The notes: a model not told the origin generated them from the letters alone. A stretch of DNA of 64,000 nucleotides from an uncultured Candidatus Saccharibacteria bacterium (GCA_947168825.1 CAMVNH010000002.1:94457-158456), one strand, 5' to 3'. Positions 32,259 to 42,052 are shown, counted from the first letter of the stretch. Program-made: numbers and translations.

Positions 32259-33875
32259 ATGGAAGACGCAAAGGAGGAAATAAAGGCGCGGCTTGCAGTT
32301 GAGGATGTGGTGGGTCAGTATATTGAATTGTCGCGCGCGGGAAGGAATTTGAAGGGAAGGTCACCTTGGGGAGTGGATAAGACCCCGTCTTTTATGGTGT
32401 CACCAGATAAAGGAATATGGCATGATTTTTCAGCAAATAAGGGCGGTGATATCTTTACTTTTATTATGGAGGTTGAGGGGATTTCTTTTCGTGAGGCTCT
32501 GGAGAAGTTGGCAGCCCAAGCTGGTGTGGAATTGAAAAAATATTCAAATGATGATAGGAGGCAGGCGCAACGAAAGGTAAGAGCGAGAGAGGTGAATGAG
32601 TGGGCGTGTAAGTATTACCAAGTAGCGCTTTCAAAAAATAAGCCGGTATGTGAATACGTATTTTATAAGCGGAACTTAAATCGTGCAACGGTTAAGGAAT
32701 TTAGGATTGGTTATTCTCCACGTCAGGGTATGGCGTTAGTGGAATTTTTGAAGAAAAAGGGGTATTCGATTGCGGAGATGGGGGATGCGGGGGTATTGAA
32801 TCGGTTTTCGAAAGATCTTTTTCGTGGGCGAATGCAAGTGCCGTTTATCGATACGAATGGACAAGTGGTTGGATTTACGGCTAGAATTTTAGAACAGGGT
32901 GAGCCAAAATATTTGAACACGCCGGATACTTTTCTATTTAATAAGTCACGTTATATTTTTGGGTTGTATCAGGCGAAAGAGGCGATCAGGCGGGATGGTT
33001 TCGTAGTGATTGTGGAGGGGAATATGGATGTAATATCTTCACATCAGGCTGGAGTGAAGCAGGCTGTGGCGACATCGGGAACGGCTATGACAGAACAGCA
33101 TTTAAAGATATTGTCACGATTAACGAACGATGTGAGATTGGCTTATGATGGGGATGAAGCCGGGGTGAAGGCCACCGAGAGGGCAATTAATTTGGCGGGT
33201 AGCTTGGGGATAAATTTGTCGGTTATTTCAGATTATCATGGAGCAAAAGATCCTGATGAGTTGATTCAGAAGGGGCCGGAGCTTTGGCAGGAAGCAGTGA
33301 AAAATTATTGTCCAGCAGTGGATTGGTTGCTGGAAAAATATGAAGAAAGATTGGATCTCTCGACTGGGCAAGGTAAGCGTGAGTATTCAGATGTGGCGAT
33401 GAAGGTAATTTCGTATTTGTCAGATGCGGTAGAGCGCTCTCACTATGAGAAGAAGGTGGCGAAGATTTTGGATGTTTCGGTGGAAGATTTGAAGGCAAAA
33501 AAGGTGAATACTGGCAATCGTGTAAAAAAGTTGAAAGCCATTCGAAACGAAATTGTGGGGTTTGAGAAGCTGAAGGGTATTGAGGATAATTTGTTAGCTA
33601 TTATGATCTATGGGGGAGAGGCTGGAGCAAAAATAAATTTGGAAATGCCAGAGGACGAAGCAAGGCTAGCGGAACTGTCTTTGATATATGAAACAAGATA
33701 TGCAGAGTGGGACCAAGAGGCGTTGGAAAGAGAAGTGGCAGAATTACAGAAAAATTATGAGATAGAATTAAAGCAGCAAAAAATTGCGGAATTATCTAGA
33801 AGGCTTGAAGAAGATTTGGATGAAGAGGAGAGCAAAAGCGTTTTGCGGGAAATTGTGAAGCTGCAAAAGGGTTGA
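32259..33875 (+). CDS. dnaG: DNA primase DnaG without zinc-binding residues
   Basis: DnaG makes the RNA primers for replication. The N-terminal domain aligns as usual (VVGQYIELSRAGRNLKGRSP, then VDKTPSFMVSPDKGIWHDFS and GGDIFTFIMEVEGISF). However, the Cys/His ligands of the CHC2 zinc ribbon are all replaced: CPFH is SPWG, and the CxxC is FSANK. The catalytic core keeps the NLNRATVKEFRIGYSP segment, and the TOPRIM elements are VIVEGNMDVISSHQAG (about 250) and AYDGDEAG. At 538 residues the helicase-binding C-terminus is short. The start is leaderless (TAAAAT, gap of six). rpoD follows, with its promoter over the dnaG stop, a reduced dnaG-rpoD operon without rpsU. Confidence 0.95.
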   Translation: MEDAKEEIKARLAVEDVVGQYIELSRAGRNLKGRSPWGVDKTPSFMVSPDKGIWHDFSANKGGDIFTFIMEVEGISFREALEKLAAQAGVELKKYSNDDRRQAQRKVRAREVNEWACKYYQVALSKNKPVCEYVFYKRNLNRATVKEFRIGYSPRQGMALVEFLKKKGYSIAEMGDAGVLNRFSKDLFRGRMQVPFIDTNGQVVGFTARILEQGEPKYLNTPDTFLFNKSRYIFGLYQAKEAIRRDGFVVIVEGNMDVISSHQAGVKQAVATSGTAMTEQHLKILSRLTNDVRLAYDGDEAGVKATERAINLAGSLGINLSVISDYHGAKDPDELIQKGPELWQEAVKNYCPAVDWLLEKYEERLDLSTGQGKREYSDVAMKVISYLSDAVERSHYEKKVAKILDVSVEDLKAKKVNTGNRVKKLKAIRNEIVGFEKLKGIEDNLLAIMIYGGEAGAKINLEMPEDEARLAELSLIYETRYAEWDQEALEREVAELQKNYEIELKQQKIAELSRRLEEDLDEEESKSVLREIVKLQKG

Positions 33876-33899
33876 AAAAACACTTGAAACATGTATAAT
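33872..33899 (+). promoter_or_regulatory. rpoD promoter TTGAAA-N16-TATAAT
   Basis: The -35 (33872-33877) overlaps the dnaG stop codon, and the -10 is 33894-33899. The likely ATG at 33908 is eight bases further on, so the mRNA has almost no leader. Confidence 0.75.
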
Positions 33900-33907
33900 T
33901 TATGGTA

Positions 33908-34876
33908 ATGGATAATGAGAATGAAGAAGTTTTATTGAAAAATGTTCAGATTGATGATGATCCGAGCATAAGCGAACTTGCAGATGAGGAAGAGCTTTCC
34001 GATGAAGAGCTTGAGATTACTGTAGATAACGTAGATGCGTTTGCTGATGATTCCGTGAGATTATACTTGCGCGAGATTGGTAAGATTCCGTTACTTTCTC
34101 AAGAGGAGGAACAGAAACTTGCACAGAAGATCTTGAAGGGGGATAAGAAGGCTAAAGACAAGATGGTCGAAGCGAACATGAGATTGGTGGTCTCGATTGC
34201 TAAGCGATATTCTGGTCGTGGATTGGATTTTTTGGACTTAATTCAGGAAGGTAATACTGGTCTTCTCCGCGCGGTGGAGAAGTTTGACCCGTCGAAGGGA
34301 TTTAAATTCTCGACCTATGCGACATGGTGGATTCGTCAGGCGATTACGAGAGCAATTGCCGATCAGGCACGAACAATTCGAATTCCAGTACACATGGTGG
34401 AGACGATTAACAAAACTTTACGTGCAACTCGGAAGTTGACTCAGGAGTTAAATCGTGAACCAACGATTGAAGAGATCGCCAAAGAAATGGATATGGAGCC
34501 TGAGAAAGTCGAGTATGTGATGCGGATTAAACAGGACATCGCATCACTTGATCAAAGTGTAGGAAGAGATGGCGACGACGAGGATTCGGTGTTAGGCGAT
34601 TTCGTAGAGGATGAGGAACGAGCGACTCCGGAAGATTCGGCAGCATCGCAAATTTTGAAGGAACAGCTTGCAGAAATTATTTCAACGCTTTCGGATAGGG
34701 AACAGAAGATCATTAAGCTGCGCTTTGGTATTGGTGGTGGACGCTCGCATACGCTCGAAGAAGTTGGTGCAGAATTTTCGGTCACTAGGGAACGAATCCG
34801 TCAGATTGAGGCAAAAGCGTTATCTAAATTACGTAAACACAAAGATACGAAGAAGCTACATGAGTATCTAAAATAA
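33908..34876 (+). CDS. rpoD: Primary RNA polymerase sigma factor (RpoD/SigA)
   Basis: This is the housekeeping sigma factor recognising -35 and -10 promoters. An acidic N-terminus of about 40 residues replaces the long region 1.1. Region 1.2 reads [17 protein letters not shown], region 2 contains [20 protein letters not shown] with [20 protein letters not shown], region 3 follows, and region 4 has GEEVG-type residues and [19 protein letters not shown]. The 322-residue length is at the short end. Start 33908 is preferred to an ATG six bases earlier that lies too close to the -10. The many TTGACA/TATAAT promoters in this window fit this factor. Confidence 0.96.
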   Translation: MDNENEEVLLKNVQIDDDPSISELADEEELSDEELEITVDNVDAFADDSVRLYLREIGKIPLLSQEEEQKLAQKILKGDKKAKDKMVEANMRLVVSIAKRYSGRGLDFLDLIQEGNTGLLRAVEKFDPSKGFKFSTYATWWIRQAITRAIADQARTIRIPVHMVETINKTLRATRKLTQELNREPTIEEIAKEMDMEPEKVEYVMRIKQDIASLDQSVGRDGDDEDSVLGDFVEDEERATPEDSAASQILKEQLAEIISTLSDREQKIIKLRFGIGGGRSHTLEEVGAEFSVTRERIRQIEAKALSKLRKHKDTKKLHEYLK

Positions 34877-34885
34877 GGAGGTTTT

Positions 34886-35281
34886 ATGCGAGTTTGGAGG
34901 AAGTTTGTAGGCTTGGTGGTGGCGGTAGCGATGGTTTTGGTACCAATGGTAGTAGCAGTCCCAGTTTATGCGGATAATGATAATTGTGTGGAGACCTCGA
35001 TTATTGGCGGCGGGAGCTATTGTGATGATGGTGAAGGAAGTGGTGTCTATCAGATTTTGAATATTATTCTGAATGTATTGCTCGTGGGTATAGGTATATT
35101 GGGTGTACTTGGGATTGTGATTTCAGGTATTCAATATCTTACAGCGGCGGATAATGAGCAACAGATGGCGACCGCAAAGAAGAGAATTGTCGAAGTGGTC
35201 ATCGGCTTAGCCATCTATGCTGTAATGTATGTGGCTCTACAATGGTTAATTCCTGGCGGGATTTTTAATAGTGGTAGTTAA
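34886..35281 (+). CDS. TrbC/VirB2-like small membrane protein
   Basis: A long signal peptide (residues 1-29, ending VYADND) is followed by a short Cys-containing loop (NDNCVETSIIGGGSYCDDG) and two membrane helices: ILNVLLVGIGILGVLGIVIS, then after a KKR turn VVIGLAIYAVMYVALQW. This layout is that of VirB2/TrbC pilin-like proteins, which polymerise into conjugative pili. Small relatives without a full secretion system are common in CPR genomes. AAGGAGG precedes the ATG. It overlaps the DAGK gene start by 11 bases. No other type IV secretion genes are near, so a pilus role is uncertain. Confidence 0.75.
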   Translation: MRVWRKFVGLVVAVAMVLVPMVVAVPVYADNDNCVETSIIGGGSYCDDGEGSGVYQILNIILNVLLVGIGILGVLGIVISGIQYLTAADNEQQMATAKKRIVEVVIGLAIYAVMYVALQWLIPGGIFNSGS

Positions 35282-36155
35282 GGATAGGGTTGTTGTAGTC
35301 TATAATCCGCGGTCATCTAAGGCTGTGCGGGTAGAACGAGAAGTTTTAGACAACTTGAAGGATGGTGGGCGTGATTTTGGCGTATATAAAGTACGAGAAA
35401 CGAGCGTAAGTGACAATGCAAAGAGACTGGCTAATTTTTTGCGGCGCGGTGATATAGTAATCGTGGCGGGTGGCGATGGGACGGCGACGATTGGTTTAAA
35501 TGGGGTGGCGCTGTCGAAGGAAAAAGTAAAACTTGCGGTTCTGCCGTACGGTAATTTTAATGATATGGCTAGGATGCTTAGATGTAAGAATTTGGAACAG
35601 ATTTTTGAATCTAAGCGGGTGCGGAAATTATATCCGATGGAAATGCTAGTTGATGGTAAGCATTTTCGATATGCTTCGTGCTATTTTACAATAGGGATGT
35701 TTGCGGAGAGTACTAAAATTTTCGATAAGCCAGCAACGAGGAAGGCCTTGCAGAAGGGAAATAGATCTCTAGGTTTTTCGATTTTGAGATTGGTAGAGTG
35801 GTGGAGAAAGAACCGGAGAAAGAAATTTTTGCCGAGCGATCTCTCGGCGACGGATATATTGGCGGTGAATGGTAGAAGTATGGCGAGGATTATGCGAGGA
35901 GATAAAAAGCTAGCTTTTTCAAAGGAAGGATTTTTGGCTTCGAAGCAGAGGTTGTCTTCTTGGGTGGCTATTGGCTGGTTTATGTTTAGGAGTATGATTT
36001 TTCGGGTTCCAGGGGGGGTAGCAAAGGATATGAAATTGGAATTTGATAAGGAAGTGAAGCTGAAAGTACAGGCCGAGGGGGAATGTACTGATGTGAAATG
36101 TAAAAAATTAGAGGTGATTAAGCCGGGTCTGGCGGTAGAAGTTATCACTAGATAG
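35271..36155 (+). CDS. Diacylglycerol kinase-family lipid kinase
   Basis: This protein of the DagK/YegS superfamily phosphorylates diacylglycerol or related lipids at the membrane, using ATP. The nucleotide site reads DIVIVAGGDGTATIGLNGVA near residue 62, and LPYGNFNDMARML follows, matching the GT(A/G)ND element in modified form (GNFND). The C-terminal beta-sandwich contains DMKLEFDKEVKLKVQAEGE. It starts with GTG overlapping the end of the VirB2-like gene. Length (294) is normal. The real lipid substrate is unknown. Confidence 0.88.
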   Translation: MVVKDRVVVVYNPRSSKAVRVEREVLDNLKDGGRDFGVYKVRETSVSDNAKRLANFLRRGDIVIVAGGDGTATIGLNGVALSKEKVKLAVLPYGNFNDMARMLRCKNLEQIFESKRVRKLYPMEMLVDGKHFRYASCYFTIGMFAESTKIFDKPATRKALQKGNRSLGFSILRLVEWWRKNRRKKFLPSDLSATDILAVNGRSMARIMRGDKKLAFSKEGFLASKQRLSSWVAIGWFMFRSMIFRVPGGVAKDMKLEFDKEVKLKVQAEGECTDVKCKKLEVIKPGLAVEVITR

Positions 36156-36173
36156 TGGTATACTTAGAGTAAT

Positions 36174-36746
36174 ATGAAGGATAAAGACGTAAAGATTGTA
36201 GCTTATGTTGGGATGAGCGGGAGTGGCAAATCGGTAGCAGTGGATTATATGACCGATAAGGGTTACCCAAAGATTTATTTTGGTGGGATGATTTACAAAG
36301 AGATGAAACGTAGAGGTATAGAACGGACTGAAGACGGAGAGAGTGAGAAACATTTTCGGGAGATGATTCGGGAAACTGAGGGTAAAGATTGGGTCGTAAG
36401 GCAGGTGATTGAGGAAACGCATCGATTGATTGAAGCGGGACAAAAGCGGATTGTGCTTGATGGGGTCTATTCGTGGACAGAATATTTAGCGTTAAAGCGT
36501 GAATTTACTGGAGAGATGACGTTTATTGCTATCGTGGTGCCAAAAAAGTTGCGTTATAAACGTGTGGCTGAACGGGTGGATAGGCCGTTCACATTGGAGC
36601 AGATTAGAGAGCGTGATCGCTCCGAGATTGAAAATTTGGAGAAGGGCGGACCGATCGCGGCTGCGGACTACTATGTATTAAACGATGGAAGTGTATCTGC
36701 GATGACAAATAAAATTGACGAAATCTTGAAGGAAATCGAATTCTAG
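36174..36746 (+). CDS. CoaE-like P-loop kinase
   Basis: This 190-residue P-loop protein has Walker A GMSGSGKSVAVDYM (about residue 13), the lid-type segment RYKRVAERVDRPFTLEQIRE and an RDRSEIENLEKGG helix. The closest match is dephospho-CoA kinase and related nucleotide kinases (KGYPKIYFGGMIYKEMKRRG after the P-loop). The CoaE Asp-Ile-P motif is not evident, so dephospho-CoA kinase function is unsure. TATACT lies nine bases before the ATG. It ends one base before the polA start. Confidence 0.7.
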   Translation: MKDKDVKIVAYVGMSGSGKSVAVDYMTDKGYPKIYFGGMIYKEMKRRGIERTEDGESEKHFREMIRETEGKDWVVRQVIEETHRLIEAGQKRIVLDGVYSWTEYLALKREFTGEMTFIAIVVPKKLRYKRVAERVDRPFTLEQIRERDRSEIENLEKGGPIAAADYYVLNDGSVSAMTNKIDEILKEIEF

Positions 36747-36747
36747 A

Positions 36748-39054
36748 ATGCGAAAACTAGTAATTATTGATGGAAAGAGCGTATTCTATCGCGGTTATTA
36801 TGCGATGGGCGCTTTGTCGATGGCTGATGGGACACCAACCGGGGGGGTGTATGGGTTTGCAGTGATTGCGATGGAACTAGTAAGGGTTTTAAAGCCGGAT
36901 AAAGTAGTAGTAGCCTGGGACAAGGCAAAAACATCAGTGGAAAAGAGAAAGGCAATTTATCCTGAATATAAAGCTGGAAGGGTAAAGCCGCCAGAAGATT
37001 TCTATGCGCAGATTCCGTTGCTTAGAGATTTGATTGCGGCGCTGTCTTGGGGCTTTCTGGAATGTGATGGCTATGAGGCTGATGATATTATTGGGACGCT
37101 TTCGAAACAGGCAGATGATGAGGGTGATTATGATACGATTATAGTATCTTCTGATCTTGATATGCTGCAGATTGTTGATGATAATACCAGGATGTATAGA
37201 CTGTTGAAGGGCTTCTCGAAGCTAGAAGAGATTGATGTAAGGGCTGTAGAAGAGAAGTATGGGATTTTAAAGTCGCAGTTTTTGGATTTGAAGGCATTAA
37301 AAGGGGATGCGTCGGATAATATTCCGGGCGTGCCAGGTATTGGTGAAAAGGGAGCGGTGAAACTATTGAATGAGTATGGGACATTAGATGGGATATATGA
37401 GAATCTCGATAAGATTACGGGTTCGACACATGATAAGTTGGTAGCGGGAAAAGAATTGGCATACATGTCGTATAGGCTTGCTAAAATAATGTTTGACGCG
37501 CCAGTATCTTTGGACGAAGTTCCGGAGTTGGCAGTAGATGGTCCGAGAATTATAGCAGAGCTGAAGAAGCTAGAGTTTAATTCGTTGGTAAGTAAATACA
37601 GTAAAATATTGGGCCATGAAGAGCCTGCGGAAGTAGAGGTTAGGGAATTGCCGAAAGATATAATTGTGAGGTCAGATATAAAGGCTGCAATGCACGCAGA
37701 TAATGAACTTGCGAAGAAGATACTTGAGGGTGCGGAGTTTTGGGATTTGGATCAAGCCGAGTTTTTGCTAGATCCATTAAAGCGGGATGAGGGTGGTGAT
37801 TATTGGCGCGAAAAGAAAGAATTCGAAAAAAAACCGAGGTTGTTCAAAATATTTAAAGAGCTTGATTTACCGTTAATCCCGGTGCTCTATAAGATGGAAA
37901 AACATGGGATAAAGATCTCGAAAGAGTATTTTGCGAGACTTGCGGAGGAATATACGGATTATGTTAAAAAAATTGAGCAAAAGATTTATGCACTTTCCGG
38001 AGTTGAATTTAATATAAATTCGCCCTTACAACTTTCGGAAGTTCTGTTTGATAAGTTAGGTCTTCCGACCAATGGAATTAAGAAGAAACAGCGTGGGTAT
38101 TCGACTGGAGCAAAAGAGTTAGAGAAATTAAAAGATGCGCATCCGATTGTTCCGGTGATTAAGGAGTACCGAGAAGCAGCGAAACTTTTAAATACGTATA
38201 TTTTGCCACTGCCGTCACTTGCGGATGATAGCGGAAGGATTCATACAACTTTTACGCAAAATGTGACAGCGACGGGGAGACTTTCGAGTGTGAATCCGAA
38301 CCTGCAGAATATTCCGGTGCGAACAGAAGAGGGGAAGAGAATAAGGACCGGTTTTGTCGCTGGGGAGGGGAGGAAGTTTGTATCGGCTGATTATTCGCAG
38401 TTTGAATTAAGGCTTGCGGCAGTGCTTTCTGGTGATCAGGCTTTGATTTCGGATTTCAATTCCGGGATTGATATTCATACAAAAACGGCAGCAGATGTAT
38501 TTGGTGTACCGTTTGATGAGGTAACAAAGGCACAGAGGCGAGCAGCAAAGGTAATAAATTTTGGTGTGCTTTATGGGATGAGTGCCAAAGGTCTAGCTGA
38601 TGCGACTGGCATGTCGGTGTCGGAGGCGAGAAAATTTATAGAGGATTATTTTGCAGTACGAAGGCCGATTCGAGAATATTTGGACCGGATTTTGGAGCAG
38701 GCGCGGAATGAAGGATATGTAGAGACTTATTTTGGGCGAAGGCGACCGACTCCGGACGTAAAATCGGCGAACTTTGTGGTGAGGTCGGCGGCTGAACGGG
38801 CGGCGAAGAATATGCCAATTCAAGGGACTGAGGCAGATTTGATGAAGCGGGCGATGATAAGGTTAGATAAGGCTTTGCCAGAGAGTACTGATTTGGTGCT
38901 GCAGATTCATGACTCGCTGATAGTAGAATGTAATGAGGAGGATGCTTCGGATGTCGCAAAAATTTTGCAAGATATTATGGAAAAGGTTGCACCGGAACTG
39001 GATATTAAATTAGCGGTAGAGGTAACGGTTGGTAAAAACCTAGGGGAATTATAG
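36748..39054 (+). CDS. polA: DNA polymerase I without proofreading domain
   Basis: PolA fills gaps and removes RNA primers. The N-terminal 5'-nuclease spans about residues 1-285 (IIDGKSVFYRGYYAM, CDGYEADDIIGTL, LKGDASDNIPGVPGIGEKGA). The central 3'-5' exonuclease region is only about 80 residues and lacks the DxE motif. The polymerase domain has motif A DYSQFELRLAA (about 548), motif B RRAAKVINFGVLYGMS (about 593) and motif C QIHDSLIVE (about 719). At 768 residues it is shorter than the 900+ of full-length enzymes. It follows the CoaE-like gene by one base. Confidence 0.96.
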   Translation: MRKLVIIDGKSVFYRGYYAMGALSMADGTPTGGVYGFAVIAMELVRVLKPDKVVVAWDKAKTSVEKRKAIYPEYKAGRVKPPEDFYAQIPLLRDLIAALSWGFLECDGYEADDIIGTLSKQADDEGDYDTIIVSSDLDMLQIVDDNTRMYRLLKGFSKLEEIDVRAVEEKYGILKSQFLDLKALKGDASDNIPGVPGIGEKGAVKLLNEYGTLDGIYENLDKITGSTHDKLVAGKELAYMSYRLAKIMFDAPVSLDEVPELAVDGPRIIAELKKLEFNSLVSKYSKILGHEEPAEVEVRELPKDIIVRSDIKAAMHADNELAKKILEGAEFWDLDQAEFLLDPLKRDEGGDYWREKKEFEKKPRLFKIFKELDLPLIPVLYKMEKHGIKISKEYFARLAEEYTDYVKKIEQKIYALSGVEFNINSPLQLSEVLFDKLGLPTNGIKKKQRGYSTGAKELEKLKDAHPIVPVIKEYREAAKLLNTYILPLPSLADDSGRIHTTFTQNVTATGRLSSVNPNLQNIPVRTEEGKRIRTGFVAGEGRKFVSADYSQFELRLAAVLSGDQALISDFNSGIDIHTKTAADVFGVPFDEVTKAQRRAAKVINFGVLYGMSAKGLADATGMSVSEARKFIEDYFAVRRPIREYLDRILEQARNEGYVETYFGRRRPTPDVKSANFVVRSAAERAAKNMPIQGTEADLMKRAMIRLDKALPESTDLVLQIHDSLIVECNEEDASDVAKILQDIMEKVAPELDIKLAVEVTVGKNLGEL

Positions 39055-39087
39055 ATTCTTGAAGTTGCCTATGGTATAATGGGGGAA

Positions 39088-39795
39088 ATGGCGAGGAAAA
39101 AATTTCGAAATGAATGGAAGTTTGTCTGTGCAGAAGATGAACTGAAATTGCTTTATGAAAGATTGGGTGCGATTTTGGTGATTGATGAACATGCTGGGGA
39201 AAATGGAAAGTACTTAATCCGGAGTTTGTATTTTGATGATTACGAAGATCGGTGCATGAGAGATAACGAAGCGGGAGTGGGCAATCGTTTTAAGTGGCGG
39301 ATTAGATACTATGATGGTGGACCCTCTAAATATATTCACCTAGAATGGAAACAGAAACGAGATGGACGAACACATAAAGAAATGTGTGCTTTGACAGAGA
39401 GAGAATGTATGTGCTTGATTAGGGGAGAGGTGGGGAGTGTGATGTGGGGAACGAAAGAAAAATTGCTAAAGAGATTTTGTGCCGAGATGATGCTGAAAAA
39501 ATACGAACCAAAAGTGATTATTGATTACGAGAGAGTTGCATTTACGGAGCCGGTTCTAAATATTAGGGTAACGCTAGATATGAATATTTCGGCTGGGTAT
39601 GATTTTGAGAAGTTTTTGATTGGTGGATATCAGTGTTTTCCATTACAAGAAAAGAAACGACACGTTTTGGAAGTGAAATTTGATGAGGTTTTGCCAGGTT
39701 ATGTAAGAAATATCGTTACGGCAAGTAGGTTGACACAGACATCGTTTTCAAAATATGGATTAGGAAGGAAAAAATTAGAGGAGGTTCTAAGATGA
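39088..39795 (+). CDS. VTC-domain protein (polyphosphate polymerase-like)
   Basis: This protein has the VTC fold, a tunnel that in eukaryotes makes polyphosphate. It begins RKKFRNEWKFVCAEDELK and keeps YLIRSLYFDDYEDRCMRDN, the RWR-type basic strand FKWRIRYYDG, HLEWKQKRDGRTHKE, PKVIIDYERVAFTEP and VLEVKFDEVLPGYVR. The ATG at 39088 is seven bases after TATAAT (leaderless). The next two genes overlap or abut; VTC, DUF4956 and CotH are a recurring trio in Firmicutes and other bacteria, so a joint role is likely. Substrate in bacteria is unproven. Confidence 0.88.
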   Translation: MARKKFRNEWKFVCAEDELKLLYERLGAILVIDEHAGENGKYLIRSLYFDDYEDRCMRDNEAGVGNRFKWRIRYYDGGPSKYIHLEWKQKRDGRTHKEMCALTERECMCLIRGEVGSVMWGTKEKLLKRFCAEMMLKKYEPKVIIDYERVAFTEPVLNIRVTLDMNISAGYDFEKFLIGGYQCFPLQEKKRHVLEVKFDEVLPGYVRNIVTASRLTQTSFSKYGLGRKKLEEVLR

Positions 39796-40463
39796 ATGGA
39801 ATAACAGGAATATTAGACAATATAAAAAATTCATATAGTGACGGCGTAGTGACGCAGACAGTGATTTTGACCGTACTTCTGATGACGGCGGTTTTAGCGC
39901 TTTATGTGTTTCTGATTTATCGGTTAGTTTCGCATCGCGAGTTTTATAATAAATCGTTTAATATTGCGATTTCTGTATTGCCGTTTTTCATAGCAACGAT
40001 TATTTTATGTCTGCAGTCGAATATCGTAATTACGCTCGGTACGATTGGTGCATTGGCGATTATTCGTTTCCGGACGGCGGTGAAGGATCCAGTAGACATG
40101 CTATATTTGCTGTGGTCAGTACATATTGGGATTTGTTGTGGGTGTCAACTGTATGAAGTCGCCGTACTAACTTCAATAGTAGTAACAATTGCTTTGATTA
40201 TTTTCGACAAGGTAGCGATTGGGAAGCGACCATATATTTTGGTGGCACATACGCGAAATGCAAAGGAAGATACATTAAAGAAATTGCTAGACAAGAATAC
40301 AAAAAACTATAGGATTAAAAGTCGTAATTATACTGCAAAAGGAATGGACTATGCAGTAGAAATTAAGGTGCGTAGCCCACAGGCCTTGGTTGATGTATTA
40401 AAAGCTTCAAAGGATGTAGATAAATTCTCGATTATTGAATATGATGCGGACGACATTATCTAA
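39792..40463 (+). CDS. DUF4956 membrane protein
   Basis: This 223-residue protein has about four membrane segments in the first 140 residues, with the conserved stretch LGTIGALAIIRFRTAVKDPV that defines DUF4956, and a soluble C-terminal ferredoxin-like domain of about 80 residues. The start overlaps the VTC gene stop by four bases (ATGA), and the end overlaps the CotH start. The family is repeatedly found beside VTC and CotH genes and is thought to be the membrane part of that module. Confidence 0.87.
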   Translation: MNGITGILDNIKNSYSDGVVTQTVILTVLLMTAVLALYVFLIYRLVSHREFYNKSFNIAISVLPFFIATIILCLQSNIVITLGTIGALAIIRFRTAVKDPVDMLYLLWSVHIGICCGCQLYEVAVLTSIVVTIALIIFDKVAIGKRPYILVAHTRNAKEDTLKKLLDKNTKNYRIKSRNYTAKGMDYAVEIKVRSPQALVDVLKASKDVDKFSIIEYDADDII

Positions 40464-42039
40464 AAAAATAGCGTGGGGAGCAGTAATAGCGATAACTGTA
40501 TTACTTTTGTTGCTTCTAGAAATAATAGTAGGAACAGGTGTAAGTTTTCATGACTTAGTGATTTCTCAAGGTGAGTGGACGGGGATTATGACGGAGAGGG
40601 AAGAGACCGATGAAGATTTGATTTCCAGTTTGAATTTTGATGGACAAAACTTAACTTATGATAGACTGGAAAATCGATGGCTTTATTCCGTTGTCGATGG
40701 GAGCTCAACTGCGTACGATCCGCTAGTTAGGGTAAGGGGGGAGGCGGCGAAAATAGCGGTTTTGTCGGAAGAGTTGTCAGAAGAGATGGTTGAAAAGAGT
40801 GAGGTACGGAAATTGATGGCGTATACTGACGACGTCTATAGAGTATATGATATTGCGGTAACGACGTTACCAATAGTTAGTTTGGATTACGATGGAGAGC
40901 TGACGCTAACTAGCGAACAGACTGGACAAATGAAAGTTTTCGATAACAGGAGTGGGGCTAAGCAGCGAGTAACGATTTCTGATATGGCGGTACATAAGCG
41001 AGGTGGGGTTTCTTTGAAGGCGGATAAACCGAGTCTGAAAGTAAGCCTCACGATGGAATCTTTAGGTGGAAATAAAAGGAATAACTTTCTGTCACTACTG
41101 GGTATGAGACAGGATGATGACTGGGTTCTATATTCGGCAGTGGATACGATAAATAATGTGTTCAGTTCAAATCTTTGGGATGAGACTAGTGCAGAAAATA
41201 ATTCGCTGGGTGTGCATAATGGTTATGAATATAAATATGTGGAGTTGATTGTAAACGGCGAGTACGAAGGGCTATATGCGTTGGGTTATCGACCGGATGA
41301 GAAGATGATGGAGCTTGCTACGGATGAGAATGGCGAGTATACAGAATATATGTTCAGAAAATCTGATTGGGGAGCTGGGTATATAAAAAATCCGGATGAG
41401 TGGGATGAGACTTTGGCAACAGATGGTTTTTCGCTAGTTTCAACGACAAAACATGAGAACGAAGCGTGGAAAGTGCTGGGCGATTATTACAAAGCGATTA
41501 CTACGAGTCGAGACGAGAATGAACTTAGGGCGATGAGCGATTTGAGAACTGCGACGGACTATCATTTGTTTATAAATTTGGTACAGGCGATTGACCAGGT
41601 AGACGGTTTGTATGATAAGAACTTTTTCTTAACGTTTAAAAAGAATAATGGCGAGTATGTAGCGTTATATACTCCGTGGGATTTGGATGTGAGTTTAGGG
41701 AGAGGATTTGTTGAAGGTGATGTAGACAGAGAGACAAACGTGGAGTTGAAAATTTCTCCAGTTGCCAGGTTGGCGGAATTAGGATCATCGTTGGTTGATA
41801 TGGAGAAACGTTATCGTGATTTGAGGATGAGAGAATGGTCGGATGAAGCAATGAAGGAAAGGTTCGATAGATATGAAGAACAAATTTATGATTCGGGAGC
41901 GTTTGTGCGAGATGCGAAGAGATGGGATATAGAGGTAAATAAAGATAACAAGAACTTGGATATGCTTAAAAAATATACTATGGGGCGTCTAGAGTATTTG
42001 GACGATTTCTATAACTTAAATGAAAAAGACGAGCTGTGA
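40441..42039 (+). CDS. CotH-family protein kinase-like, membrane anchored
   Basis: One N-terminal membrane segment (IAWGAVIAITVLLLLLLEII, about 10-30) anchors a large outside domain. The CotH core includes SLKVSLTMESLGGNKRNNFL, the nucleotide-loop-like DDWVLYSAVDTINN, VELIVNGEYEGLYALGYRP and the Asp-containing YTPWDLDVSLGR near residue 415. CotH enzymes phosphorylate spore-coat and other surface proteins. In this non-sporeformer the target must be different, possibly the cell surface. The start is within the end of the DUF4956 gene; ATGs at 40441 and 40444 are both possible. Confidence 0.87.
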   Translation: MMRTTLSKKIAWGAVIAITVLLLLLLEIIVGTGVSFHDLVISQGEWTGIMTEREETDEDLISSLNFDGQNLTYDRLENRWLYSVVDGSSTAYDPLVRVRGEAAKIAVLSEELSEEMVEKSEVRKLMAYTDDVYRVYDIAVTTLPIVSLDYDGELTLTSEQTGQMKVFDNRSGAKQRVTISDMAVHKRGGVSLKADKPSLKVSLTMESLGGNKRNNFLSLLGMRQDDDWVLYSAVDTINNVFSSNLWDETSAENNSLGVHNGYEYKYVELIVNGEYEGLYALGYRPDEKMMELATDENGEYTEYMFRKSDWGAGYIKNPDEWDETLATDGFSLVSTTKHENEAWKVLGDYYKAITTSRDENELRAMSDLRTATDYHLFINLVQAIDQVDGLYDKNFFLTFKKNNGEYVALYTPWDLDVSLGRGFVEGDVDRETNVELKISPVARLAELGSSLVDMEKRYRDLRMREWSDEAMKERFDRYEEQIYDSGAFVRDAKRWDIEVNKDNKNLDMLKKYTMGRLEYLDDFYNLNEKDEL

Positions 42040-42052
42040 TATAATATAGAAT

